Shown: positions 45,947 through 54,896, counted from the first letter of the stretch. The stretch is 64,000 nucleotides of DNA from Haloferax elongans ATCC BAA-1513 (GCF_000336755.1 NZ_AOLK01000023.1:177070-241069); one strand, 5' to 3'. The notes: generated from the letters alone by a model not told the origin. Numbers and translations: made by a program.

Positions 45947-47077
45947 TCAGGCGTGGATTGCGAGTTCGTCGTCGGTCGACTGCGAACTGTTCTTGAGCGC
46001 TTGGCCGGAGTCCGCATCGAACAGGTGGAGGTCATCCTCGGGGAATTGGAGCGTGACGTGTTCGCCCCGCTCGAACGCTTGCCCACCCGGGACGACGGCG
46101 GTGAACTGCTGCTCGCCGACGTTCAACGTGACGTGCGAGATGTCCCCCAGCGGCTCGACGAGGTGGACATCGGCAGCGACCGGGTTGTCCACGTCCGCCT
46201 CGTCGACGACGCGAATGTCCTCCGGTCGAATGCCCATCGTCACTCGGTCGTGGCCATCGACCACGTCGGCAGTCGTACTCGAGAGTTCGTAGTCGAAAAG
46301 CGAGTGTCTGAGCCGATTCCCTTCGACCGATGCGTCGAGGAAGTTCATCGAGGGCGCACCGATGAATCCGGCGACGAACTTGTTTGCTGGCTGGTGATAA
46401 CACTCCAGCGGCGTGCCGACCTGCTGTAACTCGCCGTGGTTGAGGATGGCGATTCGGTCACCCATCGTCATCGCTTCCGTCTGGTCGTGGGTGACGTAGA
46501 CGGTCGTGACACCGAGGTCGTCTTGGAGCGCTTTGAGTTCGGTTCGCATCTGCGTCCGAAGTTTCGCGTCGAGGTTCGAAAGCGGCTCGTCCATCAGGAA
46601 CACTTCGGGGTCGCGGATGATTGCCCGACCGAGCGCGACGCGCTGTTGTTGCCCGCCGGAGAGTTCCTTCGGATAGTCGTCGAGCAGTTCTTCGATACCT
46701 AGCGATTCGGCGACGTCTTCGACCTGCCGGTTCCGTTCGGCCGAGTCGAGGTCGCTCGTCATCTTCAGGCCGAACCCGATGTTCTCTCGGGTCGTCATGT
46801 GCGGATACAACGCGTAATTTTGGAACACCATGGCGATGTCGCGCTCGCGGGGTTCTAACTCCCGCACCGACTCCCCGTCGATGACGACGTCCCCCGCGGT
46901 GACCGACTCTAACCCGGCTATCATTCGGAGGGTCGTCGACTTGCCGCACCCGGACGGACCGACAAGCACCAGAAACTCGCCATCGTCGAGTGTTAAATCG
47001 ACATCGTCTACCGCGACGATATCCTCTCCACCTCCGGTGAACTCCTTCCGGAGGTTACGCAGCTCTAACTGTGACAT
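45947..47077 (-). CDS. MalK/UgpC-type ABC transporter ATP-binding protein
   Basis: 376 aa. Walker A GPSGCGKST (about 38-46), signature LSGGQQQRVALGRAI (about 139-153), Walker B FLMDEPLSNLD (about 160-170), H-loop VTHDQTEAM, and a C-terminal TOBE region (from about 240) as in CUT1 sugar transporters. It is most likely the ATPase for the binding protein and two permeases at 51496-54896, since those lack their own. Divergent from the SelA-like gene. Confidence 0.93.
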   Translation of the reverse strand: MSQLELRNLRKEFTGGGEDIVAVDDVDLTLDDGEFLVLVGPSGCGKSTTLRMIAGLESVTAGDVVIDGESVRELEPRERDIAMVFQNYALYPHMTTRENIGFGLKMTSDLDSAERNRQVEDVAESLGIEELLDDYPKELSGGQQQRVALGRAIIRDPEVFLMDEPLSNLDAKLRTQMRTELKALQDDLGVTTVYVTHDQTEAMTMGDRIAILNHGELQQVGTPLECYHQPANKFVAGFIGAPSMNFLDASVEGNRLRHSLFDYELSSTTADVVDGHDRVTMGIRPEDIRVVDEADVDNPVAADVHLVEPLGDISHVTLNVGEQQFTAVVPGGQAFERGEHVTLQFPEDDLHLFDADSGQALKNSSQSTDDELAIHA

Positions 47078-47245
47078 GCTTTCTCCCCAACCTTTAGATT
47101 CAAACTATATAATGCTTTGTCATCACTACCCACAGTCGTCGAAATGTCGCCGTCGTTGAGGCGAAGCGAATGTTTATGTGCCGAGAAAATGACACAGCAG
47201 AGTATCTGGAGTCACTAACGACTCGTTCGTTTCCAGTGAGCCACA
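47078..47245. promoter_or_regulatory. Divergent promoter region, malK-type gene versus SelA-like operon
   Basis: AT-rich ACTATATAATG at 47104-47114 is a likely TATA element for the leftward MalK-type gene, about 27-37 bases from its start. GTTTATGTG near 47171-47180 may serve the rightward operon. A shared regulator for both directions is plausible. Confidence 0.5.
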
Positions 47246-48472
47246 ATGACAGAGCAACGTTACCGGAGTCACACCGACTCCATCTACGGAGAGTTGGACG
47301 TCCCGACAGTGGTCAACGCAGCCGGGACGAAGACACGAATCGGCGGGAGCCTCATCAGAGACGAAGCCCTCGAAGCCATGCACAGTGCAGCATCGGCCTT
47401 CGTCGAGTTAGGAGACTTGCAGGCTGCGGCGTCGGACCGAATCTCGGAGGTGACTGGTGCGGAAGCCGGGTACGTCACCAGCGGGGCTGCGGCCGGGCTG
47501 TGTCTCTGCGCCGCTGCGGCCATCGCCGGGCACGACGTCGCGGCGATGGACCAACTCCCCGACACCGAGGGACTTCCGGGCGAGATTCTCATGCCCCGAA
47601 CGCACAGAACCGGCTACGACCACGCGCTTCGGACCGCAGGTGCGACCATCGTCGACGTAGGGACCAACGACCTGCATCTCGGAACCGGGTCGACGAGCGT
47701 CGAACCGTGGGAACTCGAATCGAACATCACCGACGAGACGGCGGCTATCGCCTACATCGAGAAATCGTACACTGAGCCACCACTCGACGTCGTCGCCGAC
47801 ATCGCCCACGACCACGACATCCCGGTCATCGTCGATGCCGCGGCCGAACTTCCGCCGCGGTCGAACTTCTCTCGCTTCATCGACCAGGGTGCCGACATGG
47901 TCGTCTTCAGCGGTGGGAAGGGAATCCGCGGCCCGCAGACGACGGGAATCGTCGCCGGCAAACAGGAGTACATCGAGTCGATTGCCATGCAGCATCTCGA
48001 CATGCACGTCGCCGAAGCGGCGTGGTCGCCGCCGAAGCGACTCGTCGACCTCGACAACTTCGCTGGTGTCCCCCGGCAGGGAATCGGCCGCCCGATGAAG
48101 GTCGGAAAGGAGGAACTTGCTGGCCTCATATCCGCACTCGACGCCTTCTTGGCCGAGGAACAATCCGAAACACAGCGCGAGTGGCAGCGTCGCGCCGACG
48201 ACATCGCACACGGTCTCGAAGACGCTGGCTTTGAGACACACGTCACGGGCGGCAGCGACGTCAGCGTCGCCCCCGAAGTCGTCGTCGACGTCGACAGCTC
48301 TTCGGAGACGACCGCACTCGAACTCGTTCGACGCCTTCGTGCAGAGAACCCCCGCGTCTACCTCGGTGGTGACAAACTCGACGAAGGCATCGTCGTCGCG
48401 AACCCCATGTGTCTGACCGACGAAGAGGCCGACTACGTCGTCGACAGAATCGTCGCCAACGTCGAGAACTGA
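47246..48472 (+). CDS. SelA-like PLP-dependent enzyme, predicted D-glucosaminate ammonia-lyase
   Basis: 408 aa, fold type I PLP enzyme of the SelA-related group that includes D-glucosaminate-6-phosphate ammonia-lyase (DgaE). PLP Asp in VIVDAAAE (Asp197); Schiff-base Lys in FSGGKGIRGPQ (Lys225), a motif typical of this group. N-terminal VVNAAGTKTRIGGSLI matches the family. Operon with the PIG-L deacetylase (48 bases downstream) and RidA. By context the substrate is likely D-glucosaminate, giving 2-keto-3-deoxygluconate and ammonia; other amino acids or amino-sugar acids are possible. It is too short for and out of context as a selenocysteine synthase. Confidence 0.85.
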   Translation: MTEQRYRSHTDSIYGELDVPTVVNAAGTKTRIGGSLIRDEALEAMHSAASAFVELGDLQAAASDRISEVTGAEAGYVTSGAAAGLCLCAAAAIAGHDVAAMDQLPDTEGLPGEILMPRTHRTGYDHALRTAGATIVDVGTNDLHLGTGSTSVEPWELESNITDETAAIAYIEKSYTEPPLDVVADIAHDHDIPVIVDAAAELPPRSNFSRFIDQGADMVVFSGGKGIRGPQTTGIVAGKQEYIESIAMQHLDMHVAEAAWSPPKRLVDLDNFAGVPRQGIGRPMKVGKEELAGLISALDAFLAEEQSETQREWQRRADDIAHGLEDAGFETHVTGGSDVSVAPEVVVDVDSSSETTALELVRRLRAENPRVYLGGDKLDEGIVVANPMCLTDEEADYVVDRIVANVEN

Positions 48473-48520
48473 CGGCGGAGAGTAACTTATTTTAGTCAGT
48501 TCGACGCACTGACAATCGCG

Positions 48521-49225
48521 ATGAACGTGTTAGCAATAGTCGCACATCCAGACGACGCTGCAATTTTCTGTGGCGGAACGCTCGCAAAGCACGCCGACCG
48601 CGGCGACCACGTCGCGGTCGCCCACATGACCCGTGGCGAGTACGGCGGGCTCGGAAGCGACACCGAAGAAGACGTTGCGGCGGTCAGAACCGAGGAGTCG
48701 CGTGCTGCCGGTGAGGTTCTCGGCGTCGACGAAGTCGAGTTCCTCGGGTTCAAAGACGGTCGTATCGAGTACTCGCTCGAAGACCGCTTCGTCCTCGTCG
48801 ACGCGCTCCGGAAGCACGACCCCGATATCGTCCTCACGCACTTCCAAGACGACTTTCATCCGGACCATCAGGCGACTGCCCGCCTCGTGACCGACGCGTA
48901 CTACATGGCGTCGCTCCCGCTCGCCGAGACCGACTACGAGCCGTGTGACCCCGACAACATCTACTACTTCGGAAAGCCGACCTCGTCGTTTGAGCCCGAG
49001 ACGTTCGTCGACATCTCCGGGTATCTCGATACGAAAATCGAGGCGCTCGAACAACACGAGTCACAGGTCGACTTCCTCGTCGAACACGGCGGTATCGACG
49101 CCGAATTCGACAACCTCGTCGATAGCCTCCGCGCCGAAGGAATGACGCTCGGCAAGCGAGTCGGCTGCAAGGCGGCCGAAGGATTTGCCCCGCTTCACGA
49201 ACAGGCGCAGGGCTACCTGCACTGA
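48521..49225 (+). CDS. PIG-L family deacetylase, probable GlcNAc or diacetylchitobiose deacetylase
   Basis: 234 aa zinc-dependent LmbE/PIG-L fold. The AHPDDAAIFCGGT motif (His9, Asp11, Asp12) and the second metal motif FHPDHQATAR (His113, His116) are intact. Archaeal diacetylchitobiose deacetylases (Dac) belong to this family. No signal peptide, so it acts in the cytoplasm after uptake. Co-transcribed with the SelA-like gene. Expected product: glucosamine (or GlcN-GlcNAc) plus acetate. Confidence 0.9.
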   Translation: MNVLAIVAHPDDAAIFCGGTLAKHADRGDHVAVAHMTRGEYGGLGSDTEEDVAAVRTEESRAAGEVLGVDEVEFLGFKDGRIEYSLEDRFVLVDALRKHDPDIVLTHFQDDFHPDHQATARLVTDAYYMASLPLAETDYEPCDPDNIYYFGKPTSSFEPETFVDISGYLDTKIEALEQHESQVDFLVEHGGIDAEFDNLVDSLRAEGMTLGKRVGCKAAEGFAPLHEQAQGYLH

Positions 49226-49343
49226 GTTTTGAGTACCCACTCACCTCTCACCACGCAGCACACACGACACAAGCCACACGACCCACAGACGACCCATACC
49301 GCACACCTCAACCCCAACACCACCTCAACACCTCACATCACCA
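49226..49343 (+). other. C/A-rich, G-poor leader upstream of the RidA gene
   Basis: From about 49232 to 49343 the plus strand consists almost entirely of A and C with very few G or T (for example CACCTCAACCCCAACACC). There is no reading frame or hairpin. It could be an unstructured RNA leader or spacer. Confidence 0.6.
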
Positions 49344-49718
49344 ATGCGCGAACTCACCACTGACGACGCCCCCGCAAGTATCGGCCCGTTCTCCCAAGGC
49401 ATCGAAACTGACGGCACCATCCACGTCTCCGGGCAGGGACCGATTGACCCCGAAACAGGCGACGTAGTCAGCCAAGACGTCCGTGAACAGACGAGACAGA
49501 CACTCGAAAACGTCGAAGCCGTCCTCCGTGCGGGCGGTGCGACCCTCGACGACGTGGTGAAAGCAACTGTCTTCGTCAACGACATGCGCTACTACGACCG
49601 CGTCAACGAAGTCTACGGCGAACTGCTCTCGTCTCCGTACCCTGCCCGCAGCGCGGTCGAAGTCGTGAAACTCCCCGTCGACATCAAAGTCGAAATCGAA
49701 GTCGTCGCCGAAGCGTAG
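49344..49718 (+). CDS. RidA family enamine/imine deaminase
   Basis: 124 aa. Rid signature: ASIGPFSQGIETDG (about 11-24), VKATVFVNDM (about 72-81) and the active-site Arg102 in PYPARSAVEV. RidA hydrolyses reactive enamine/imine intermediates released by PLP dehydratases, which fits exactly with the SelA-like ammonia-lyase two genes upstream. Cytoplasmic trimer expected. Convergent with the GH3 gene. Confidence 0.93.
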   Translation: MRELTTDDAPASIGPFSQGIETDGTIHVSGQGPIDPETGDVVSQDVREQTRQTLENVEAVLRAGGATLDDVVKATVFVNDMRYYDRVNEVYGELLSSPYPARSAVEVVKLPVDIKVEIEVVAEA

Positions 49719-49740
49719 CAGACTCGCGTTCGTCCGTCCG

Positions 49741-49832
49741 GCTTCTCGTTTGTCTTCTCGCCTATTTTCTCATCCGCTTTCTCGCTTATTTTCCCGTCCG
49801 TGTTCTCGCCCGACTCGTCGCCTACGTTTCGC
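49741..49832. terminator. Convergent terminator region with 24-bp repeats and T runs
   Basis: Repeats of 24 bases at 49753-49776 and 49777-49800 (CTTCTCGCCTATTTTCTC type), with partial copies on both sides (49741-49752 and 49801-49812). Each full copy holds a TATTTTC T-run, which in archaea often marks transcription termination. Sits between the convergent RidA and GH3 genes. Confidence 0.55.
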
Positions 49833-51425
49833 TCATTCGACGCCGGGAATCGTCACGGGTAACGTCCCGCTACCCTCTGTTCTCCCGAGGAGCACGTCCG
49901 CAAGAGCATCCAGCATCGCGGGCGAGTACCCGTAGCTCGTGAGATACGTCGAAACGTCGGGGAATGCGGCGAGGTCGTACGGGTCACGAACTGAGACGAC
50001 AGCCAGCTCGGTTCCTGCGTCGGCTATCTCGCTGACGACTCGCTCCTGTTCGGGATTCGACCGCGCGTGATACGTCGCGACGGCGACTTGCTCGCCACCG
50101 TCGAACGGGTGGTCGTACCCCGCAGGGTCCACAATCTGATGGAAATGGACTTCCACGTCGTGCTGCGCGAGTGACGCGAGGAGGTCGGCTGGGTCGTATC
50201 GGTCATCTTCGGCGTCAGACTGGGCGGACCCCGCGAAGCCGACGAAGTGAATCGGCTCGGACGTGTCGAATGGGACCGTCTCGGTACGGTCGCGGACGAC
50301 GGTCACGGACTCTCGTGCGAGTTCTCGCGCGACTGTTCGGGACTGCTCGACCGCTGCTTGCCAGTCACCCGAACCTGTGCGCCCATCCCCGAACTGCTGG
50401 CGCTTGTATCGCTGTACTCGCTCGAACGCGCTGTCGATTCGGGACTCGGGTATCTCACCGGACTCGACAGCCGCGACGACGCGCTCGATGGCGTCGCGTT
50501 GACGCTCCGGTGAGTGCGACACGAGCACGATGTCGCATCCCGCGTTAAGTGCCTGTACCGCGCCCTCGGCCGTGCCGACCGTCTCAGAGATGGCGTTCAT
50601 CTCCAGACAGTCGGAGACGAGCAGGCCGTCGAATCCAAACTCCTCGCGGAGGATACCCGTGAGAACGTCTTCTGAGAGCGTCGCCGGAAGCGTCTCGTCG
50701 CCCGTAATCGCCGGGAACGCGATATGCGTCGTCATGAGCGCGTCGATGCCGGCGTCGATAGCGCGGCGGAACGGGACGAACTCGACGGCTTCCAAGCGGT
50801 CTCTGTCGTGTGGGACGACCGGAAGCGACCGATGTGAATCGGTTTCGGTGTCTCCGTGGCCGGGGAAGTGCTTTCCGCAGGCGGCGACGCCAGCAGACTG
50901 GAAGCCCGACGCGAGCGCCGCGCCCAGTTCGCCGACGAGGTCGGGGTCGTCACCGAACGACCGGACGCCGATGACTGGGTTTTCGGGGTTGTTGTTCACG
51001 TCGAGAACCGGCGCGAAGTTCATCGAAATGCCGAGAGACGCGAGTTCTTCGCCGACCGTCTCGCCCGCCGTGCGAAGCGTGTCCGGGTCTCGTGTCGCAC
51101 CGAGTGCCATCTGGCTGGGTAACTGCGCTCCCCAGTCGAATCGAGAGACGACGCCTCCTTCCTGGTCGGTCGCAATGAGGAGTGGTGGCTGACCGGCATC
51201 GTGTGCGATGGTCTGGAGGTGGTCCGAGAGCGACGCGACCTGTCCGGGTGAGTCGATGTTCCGGCTGAAGTAGATGACGCCACCGAGATGGTGTGACGAG
51301 ACGAGCTGTTCGATGTCGTCGGTCGGCTCGGTGCCGTCGAATCCGGCGACGAACAACTGGCCGACCTTCTCTTCGAGCGGCACCGCCTGCACGCGGCGCT
51401 CTGTTATCGAGGCGTTGTCTGTCAT
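49833..51425 (-). CDS. GH3 beta-N-acetylglucosaminidase (NagZ-like)
   Basis: 530 aa. GH3 NagZ signature KHFPGHGDTETDSHRSLP (185-202), with the acid/base His198 in the D-S-H triad region typical of beta-N-acetylglucosaminidases, and the nucleophile Asp272 in VSDCLEMNAI. IATDQEGGVVSR (about 84-95) is also conserved. The C-terminal ~170 residues form an extra alpha/beta domain. There is no signal peptide, so chito-oligosaccharides should be imported before hydrolysis to GlcNAc. It lies downstream of the permease genes on the same strand. Confidence 0.93.
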   Translation of the reverse strand: MTDNASITERRVQAVPLEEKVGQLFVAGFDGTEPTDDIEQLVSSHHLGGVIYFSRNIDSPGQVASLSDHLQTIAHDAGQPPLLIATDQEGGVVSRFDWGAQLPSQMALGATRDPDTLRTAGETVGEELASLGISMNFAPVLDVNNNPENPVIGVRSFGDDPDLVGELGAALASGFQSAGVAACGKHFPGHGDTETDSHRSLPVVPHDRDRLEAVEFVPFRRAIDAGIDALMTTHIAFPAITGDETLPATLSEDVLTGILREEFGFDGLLVSDCLEMNAISETVGTAEGAVQALNAGCDIVLVSHSPERQRDAIERVVAAVESGEIPESRIDSAFERVQRYKRQQFGDGRTGSGDWQAAVEQSRTVARELARESVTVVRDRTETVPFDTSEPIHFVGFAGSAQSDAEDDRYDPADLLASLAQHDVEVHFHQIVDPAGYDHPFDGGEQVAVATYHARSNPEQERVVSEIADAGTELAVVSVRDPYDLAAFPDVSTYLTSYGYSPAMLDALADVLLGRTEGSGTLPVTIPGVE

Positions 51426-51495
51426 TCGGCCGGACAGTCGCAGGGGATGGTCTTAGTGCTACTGTCTCACGCAGTCGAAAAAGTCGGAGGGAGAG

Positions 51496-52419
51496 TCAGT
51501 GCTTCACGCTGCCGGAGGTCAGTCCAGAGACGATGGGCTTCTGGAACAGGACGAACAGGAACAACAGCGGAATCGTCGCCACCGTCGAGGCCGCCATCAT
51601 CTGCCCCCAGTAGGTCTGGGTCTGCGTCTGGAACTCCTGAATACCGATTGCGAACGGCGTGACAGTGTCAGAGCCGAGGACGGACGCGAACAACACCTCG
51701 TTGAACGCGAGGAGGAACACGAACATCGAGGTGGCGGCGATACCGGGGGCAGCCAAGGGCATCACGACGCGGAAGAGCGCGCCGAGTCGGGTACAGCCGT
51801 CGATTCGGGCCGCTTCACCCAGCGCCTTCGGGATGGTGTCGAAGTAGCCGCGAAGCATCCAGATTGCGAACGGGATGGTGAACGTCGAGTAGAGGAAGAT
51901 GAGCCCGTGATACGTGTCTTTCATCGGGATGCCGATCTGCATCTGGATGTTGATGAAAAGCAGGTACATCGGCAGGAGGATGAGCACGCCGGGAATCATC
52001 TGCGTCCCCAGAATCGACAGTTCGAGCTTTCCCTTCCCCGGGAAGTCGTACCGCGAGAACGCGTAGGCGGCGAGACTGGCGATGAGGATGGTGACGACCG
52101 TCGTCACGCTGGCGATGATGAGACTGTTCAGGAAGTAATCGAGCAGCGGGAAGCGCTGCCACATCTCGAAGTAGTTCGAGACGTGGAACTCAGTGGGAAT
52201 CAGCGTCGGATTCTCGGTCATCACCTGACTTCGGGATTTGAAGCTGTTCATCACCATCATCCAGATGGGGAACAGCGCGAACAGGAGCACCAATCCCAGG
52301 GCGAACCGGGCGAAGGCGTCGAAGAGGAGTTCGCGGCCGTCGGTCGACAACCGCCACGTCTCCGGGATGCGACCGCCTTCGTCTTCGCGTCGAAGTGCGC
52401 TCAACATCTCAGATTGCAC
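51496..52419 (-). CDS. Sugar ABC transporter permease, MalG type
   Basis: 307 aa with six membrane segments. The EAA loop reads GEAARIDGCTRLGALFRVVMPLAAPGI (about 206-232), which contacts the ATPase. The N-terminal ~30 residues are charged. Its start overlaps the end of the upstream permease gene by 11 bases, so translation is coupled. Partner of the MalF-type permease and the binding protein. Confidence 0.93.
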   Translation of the reverse strand: MQSEMLSALRREDEGGRIPETWRLSTDGRELLFDAFARFALGLVLLFALFPIWMMVMNSFKSRSQVMTENPTLIPTEFHVSNYFEMWQRFPLLDYFLNSLIIASVTTVVTILIASLAAYAFSRYDFPGKGKLELSILGTQMIPGVLILLPMYLLFINIQMQIGIPMKDTYHGLIFLYSTFTIPFAIWMLRGYFDTIPKALGEAARIDGCTRLGALFRVVMPLAAPGIAATSMFVFLLAFNEVLFASVLGSDTVTPFAIGIQEFQTQTQTYWGQMMAASTVATIPLLFLFVLFQKPIVSGLTSGSVKH

Positions 52420-53386
52420 CTCCCTCGAACTCGCCGCCGATGACGCGGGTGTAGTAGATGTACGCGAGAATCATGGCGACGATGAAGAGGACCGTACTCA
52501 TCGCCGCGCCGAGACCGAACGACCAGTTGGAGAAGGCGTAGTTGTAGATGAACAACATCAGCACCTTCCCGGAGTCGCTCGGACTCGCGCCGAGAAGCAC
52601 GTACGGGACGGTGAAGTTGATGAGCGTCCAGACGACCATCAACAGGACGATGACGACCGAGACGGGCTTGAGTTGCGGCATCGTGATGTACCGGAACTTA
52701 CCCCACCGACCCGCACCGTCGGTTTCGGCGGCCTCATAGAGGTGCTCTGGAATCGACTGAAGGCCCGCATAGAGCATAATCGCCGCCCACGGGAAGTTCT
52801 GCCACGTCCATACGGCGGTGATGGCGAATATCGACCGCGGGCCGATGAGCCAGAAGAACGACCCGTCGATGAGGCCGACCGACCGCAGGATGTGGTTTAT
52901 CATCCCGGTGTCGGTGCGGAACATCATCTGCCAGGTCAGGACGGTCACGACGGCGGGCGCAATCCACGGAACCAACACGAGCGTCCGCGCAGCGAGTTTC
53001 CCGCGAAAGTCCCGATTCAAAAGCAGTGCCGTCCCCAACCCGAGCGTGTAGATGCCGATGACAGACCCTACGGTGAAGATGAGTGTCTGGCGGAGCGAGG
53101 TCCAGAACTCGGCACCGACGATGGTGTTCGGGTTGAATATCTTGGCGTAGTTTTCGAACCCGACTATCGGCGCGTTCCACCAGTTCGACACGTACGACGC
53201 GTCGAGTTGGACGAAGCTGATGTAGAATCCCCAGATGATGGGGAGGAAGTGGATAATCCCCATCATCAGGAACGCCGGCAGCAGGAGTTTGTAGGCGAAT
53301 CGCGTGTCGTCGCCGAGTCTGGGTATCCGTACCTGTACCCAGTTCGGGATGGCTCTCGTGAAACCGCTTTTCGCACGTTCTAACAT
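52409..53386 (-). CDS. Sugar ABC transporter permease, MalF type
   Basis: 325 aa, six membrane segments, EAA loop at YEAAETDGAGRWGKFRYITMPQLKPV (about 217-242). IPRLGDDTRFAYKLLLPAFLMMGIIHFLPIIWGFYISF marks the first segment. It overlaps the MalG-type gene. Together they form the channel of a CUT1 importer. Confidence 0.93.
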   Translation of the reverse strand: MLERAKSGFTRAIPNWVQVRIPRLGDDTRFAYKLLLPAFLMMGIIHFLPIIWGFYISFVQLDASYVSNWWNAPIVGFENYAKIFNPNTIVGAEFWTSLRQTLIFTVGSVIGIYTLGLGTALLLNRDFRGKLAARTLVLVPWIAPAVVTVLTWQMMFRTDTGMINHILRSVGLIDGSFFWLIGPRSIFAITAVWTWQNFPWAAIMLYAGLQSIPEHLYEAAETDGAGRWGKFRYITMPQLKPVSVVIVLLMVVWTLINFTVPYVLLGASPSDSGKVLMLFIYNYAFSNWSFGLGAAMSTVLFIVAMILAYIYYTRVIGGEFEGGAI

Positions 53387-53579
53387 GTGTTATCACTTCT
53401 CAATTGGTTCATATATATGTTCTCAAATTTAGGAGGGTTCATGGTGGCTGATACTGGCTGTGGGGGACCAACGCGTTGGAGTGTGGTGTGATATCGGCTT
53501 GGTTCTGTGTGTCGTGTGGCGGTTCGCTATGGTGTTGGCACGTCAGTGCGTGGTTCGTGGTGTCCTCGCTGTGTCGTGG
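53387..53579 (-). promoter_or_regulatory. C/A-rich intergenic leader upstream of the permeases, with 12-bp palindrome
   Basis: Read on the minus strand (the sense strand), the stretch 53450-53579 is rich in C and A and poor in G and T, like the leader before RidA. It holds the perfect palindrome CCAACGCGTTGG at 53468-53479. Next to the permease start, ATATATATG at about 53410-53418 may be a TATA element, implying an internal promoter between binding protein and permeases. Confidence 0.5.
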
Positions 53580-54896
53580 TCAGTTTTCGCTCAGGACGTT
53601 GTTCGCCTGCTGGACCGCTTTGTCGAGGGCGGCTTGCGTGTCGCCTTCGCTCCAGTCGCCACTGACGCCCTTCGTGAGCACGTCGGTGACGGCGTTCTTG
53701 ATGGTGCCTTCGACTTCGCCCCAGCCGATGACCTGTGGGAAGGTCTTCGCGCCCGGCAGGACCTCGTCGGCGAACGTCTGGTACAGCGGTCCAGAGAACT
53801 GCTCTTGGTCGAAGCCGCTTTTTATCGTCGGCAGGAAGCCGGTCATCGAGGCGATGTCGGCGTTGACGGACGGCTTCATCAGGTATTTCAGCCACTTTGC
53901 GGCCTCGTCCGGGTAGTCGGTCCACGGGTGGATACCGACGAGGTTGACCCCGTAGAACGTCGCAGACTGGCCGTTCGGGCCTGCCGGAGGTTTGTACACT
54001 GCCATGGAGTCGCGGGTCGCGTCGCCCTCGGAGACGACCTTATCGACCGTGTTGAGCGAACTCCATGTCCCCGCGATACGCTTGTTGATGAAGGCGCTGT
54101 CGCGAGCGGGGCCGTCCCACTCGGCGGATGCCTTCGGCGCGACCTTGTGCTTCGTCGCGAGGTCCTTGTAGAAGTTGAGCGCCTCGACCGCCTCGTCGCT
54201 GTTGAACACCGCCTCCGACTTATCGCCGGAGAGTAGCTTGCCACCCGCCTGCCAGACGAACATGGCGTAATACTGGGTCACCGCCCAGTTGTTCGCGCCG
54301 GGGAGTCCGAACAGGTGTTTGTCGGGGAACGACTCTTTGAACTGCTTGCTCTGCTCGACGAGTTGGTCCCACGAGGACGGCTGTTCACTGATTCCGGCCT
54401 CGTCGAGCAGTCCTTGATGGACGAGGTGGCCGCGCGGCCCCCAGAACCACGGGAAACCGGCGGTGATTCCGTCGTGTTGGGCGACGTTCGTCGGTTGGTC
54501 GTAGACGCCGTCGAGACTGGCACCGAGTTCGTTGAGGTCCATCCACGCGTCGGATTGGACCTGCTGAGGCATCCACGTCGAAGCGATTTCCTCGACGTCG
54601 GGGCCGTCGCGACTGGTGATGCTGTTGAGCTGTTTTTGCTTCGCGTTGCCCCAGCCCATCGTCTCGATTTCGACGGAGATGCCCGTCTCTTCTTCGAACT
54701 TTGCGGCGTGTTTCTCGTAGAATTTCTCGACGCCGCTGGTCGCAAAGTGGCGAGCCTTGAGCGTGACATCTCCGCTGGTCTGGCTGGTCGTGCCGGTGAA
54801 CTGCCCGAGACAGCCCGTCAGGCCCGTCGCCGTCGCGGCGCCGGCACCTGCGAGGAGTTGCCTCCGAGACAGGATACGCTTGCTAGTGTCTTCCAT
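53580..54896 (-). CDS. CUT1-type sugar ABC transporter substrate-binding lipoprotein
   Basis: 438 aa. SRRQLLAGAGAATATGLTGC is a Tat signal with lipobox (Cys at about 29). The mature part is a class D binding protein similar to maltose/trehalose- and chitobiose-binding proteins (FEEETGISVEIETMGWGNAKQKQLNSI, later GLPGANNWAVTQYYAMFVWQAGG). Context with GH3 and chitinases suggests binding of chito-oligosaccharides; ligand not proven. First gene of the leftward transporter operon. Confidence 0.93.
   Translation of the reverse strand: MEDTSKRILSRRQLLAGAGAATATGLTGCLGQFTGTTSQTSGDVTLKARHFATSGVEKFYEKHAAKFEEETGISVEIETMGWGNAKQKQLNSITSRDGPDVEEIASTWMPQQVQSDAWMDLNELGASLDGVYDQPTNVAQHDGITAGFPWFWGPRGHLVHQGLLDEAGISEQPSSWDQLVEQSKQFKESFPDKHLFGLPGANNWAVTQYYAMFVWQAGGKLLSGDKSEAVFNSDEAVEALNFYKDLATKHKVAPKASAEWDGPARDSAFINKRIAGTWSSLNTVDKVVSEGDATRDSMAVYKPPAGPNGQSATFYGVNLVGIHPWTDYPDEAAKWLKYLMKPSVNADIASMTGFLPTIKSGFDQEQFSGPLYQTFADEVLPGAKTFPQVIGWGEVEGTIKNAVTDVLTKGVSGDWSEGDTQAALDKAVQQANNVLSEN

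Noticed and set aside
47246-48472. Selenocysteine synthase (SelA) proper
   Set aside because: The protein carries the glucosaminate-lyase-like SGGKGIRGPQ motif and sits with a deacetylase and RidA; no other selenocysteine genes are in the window.
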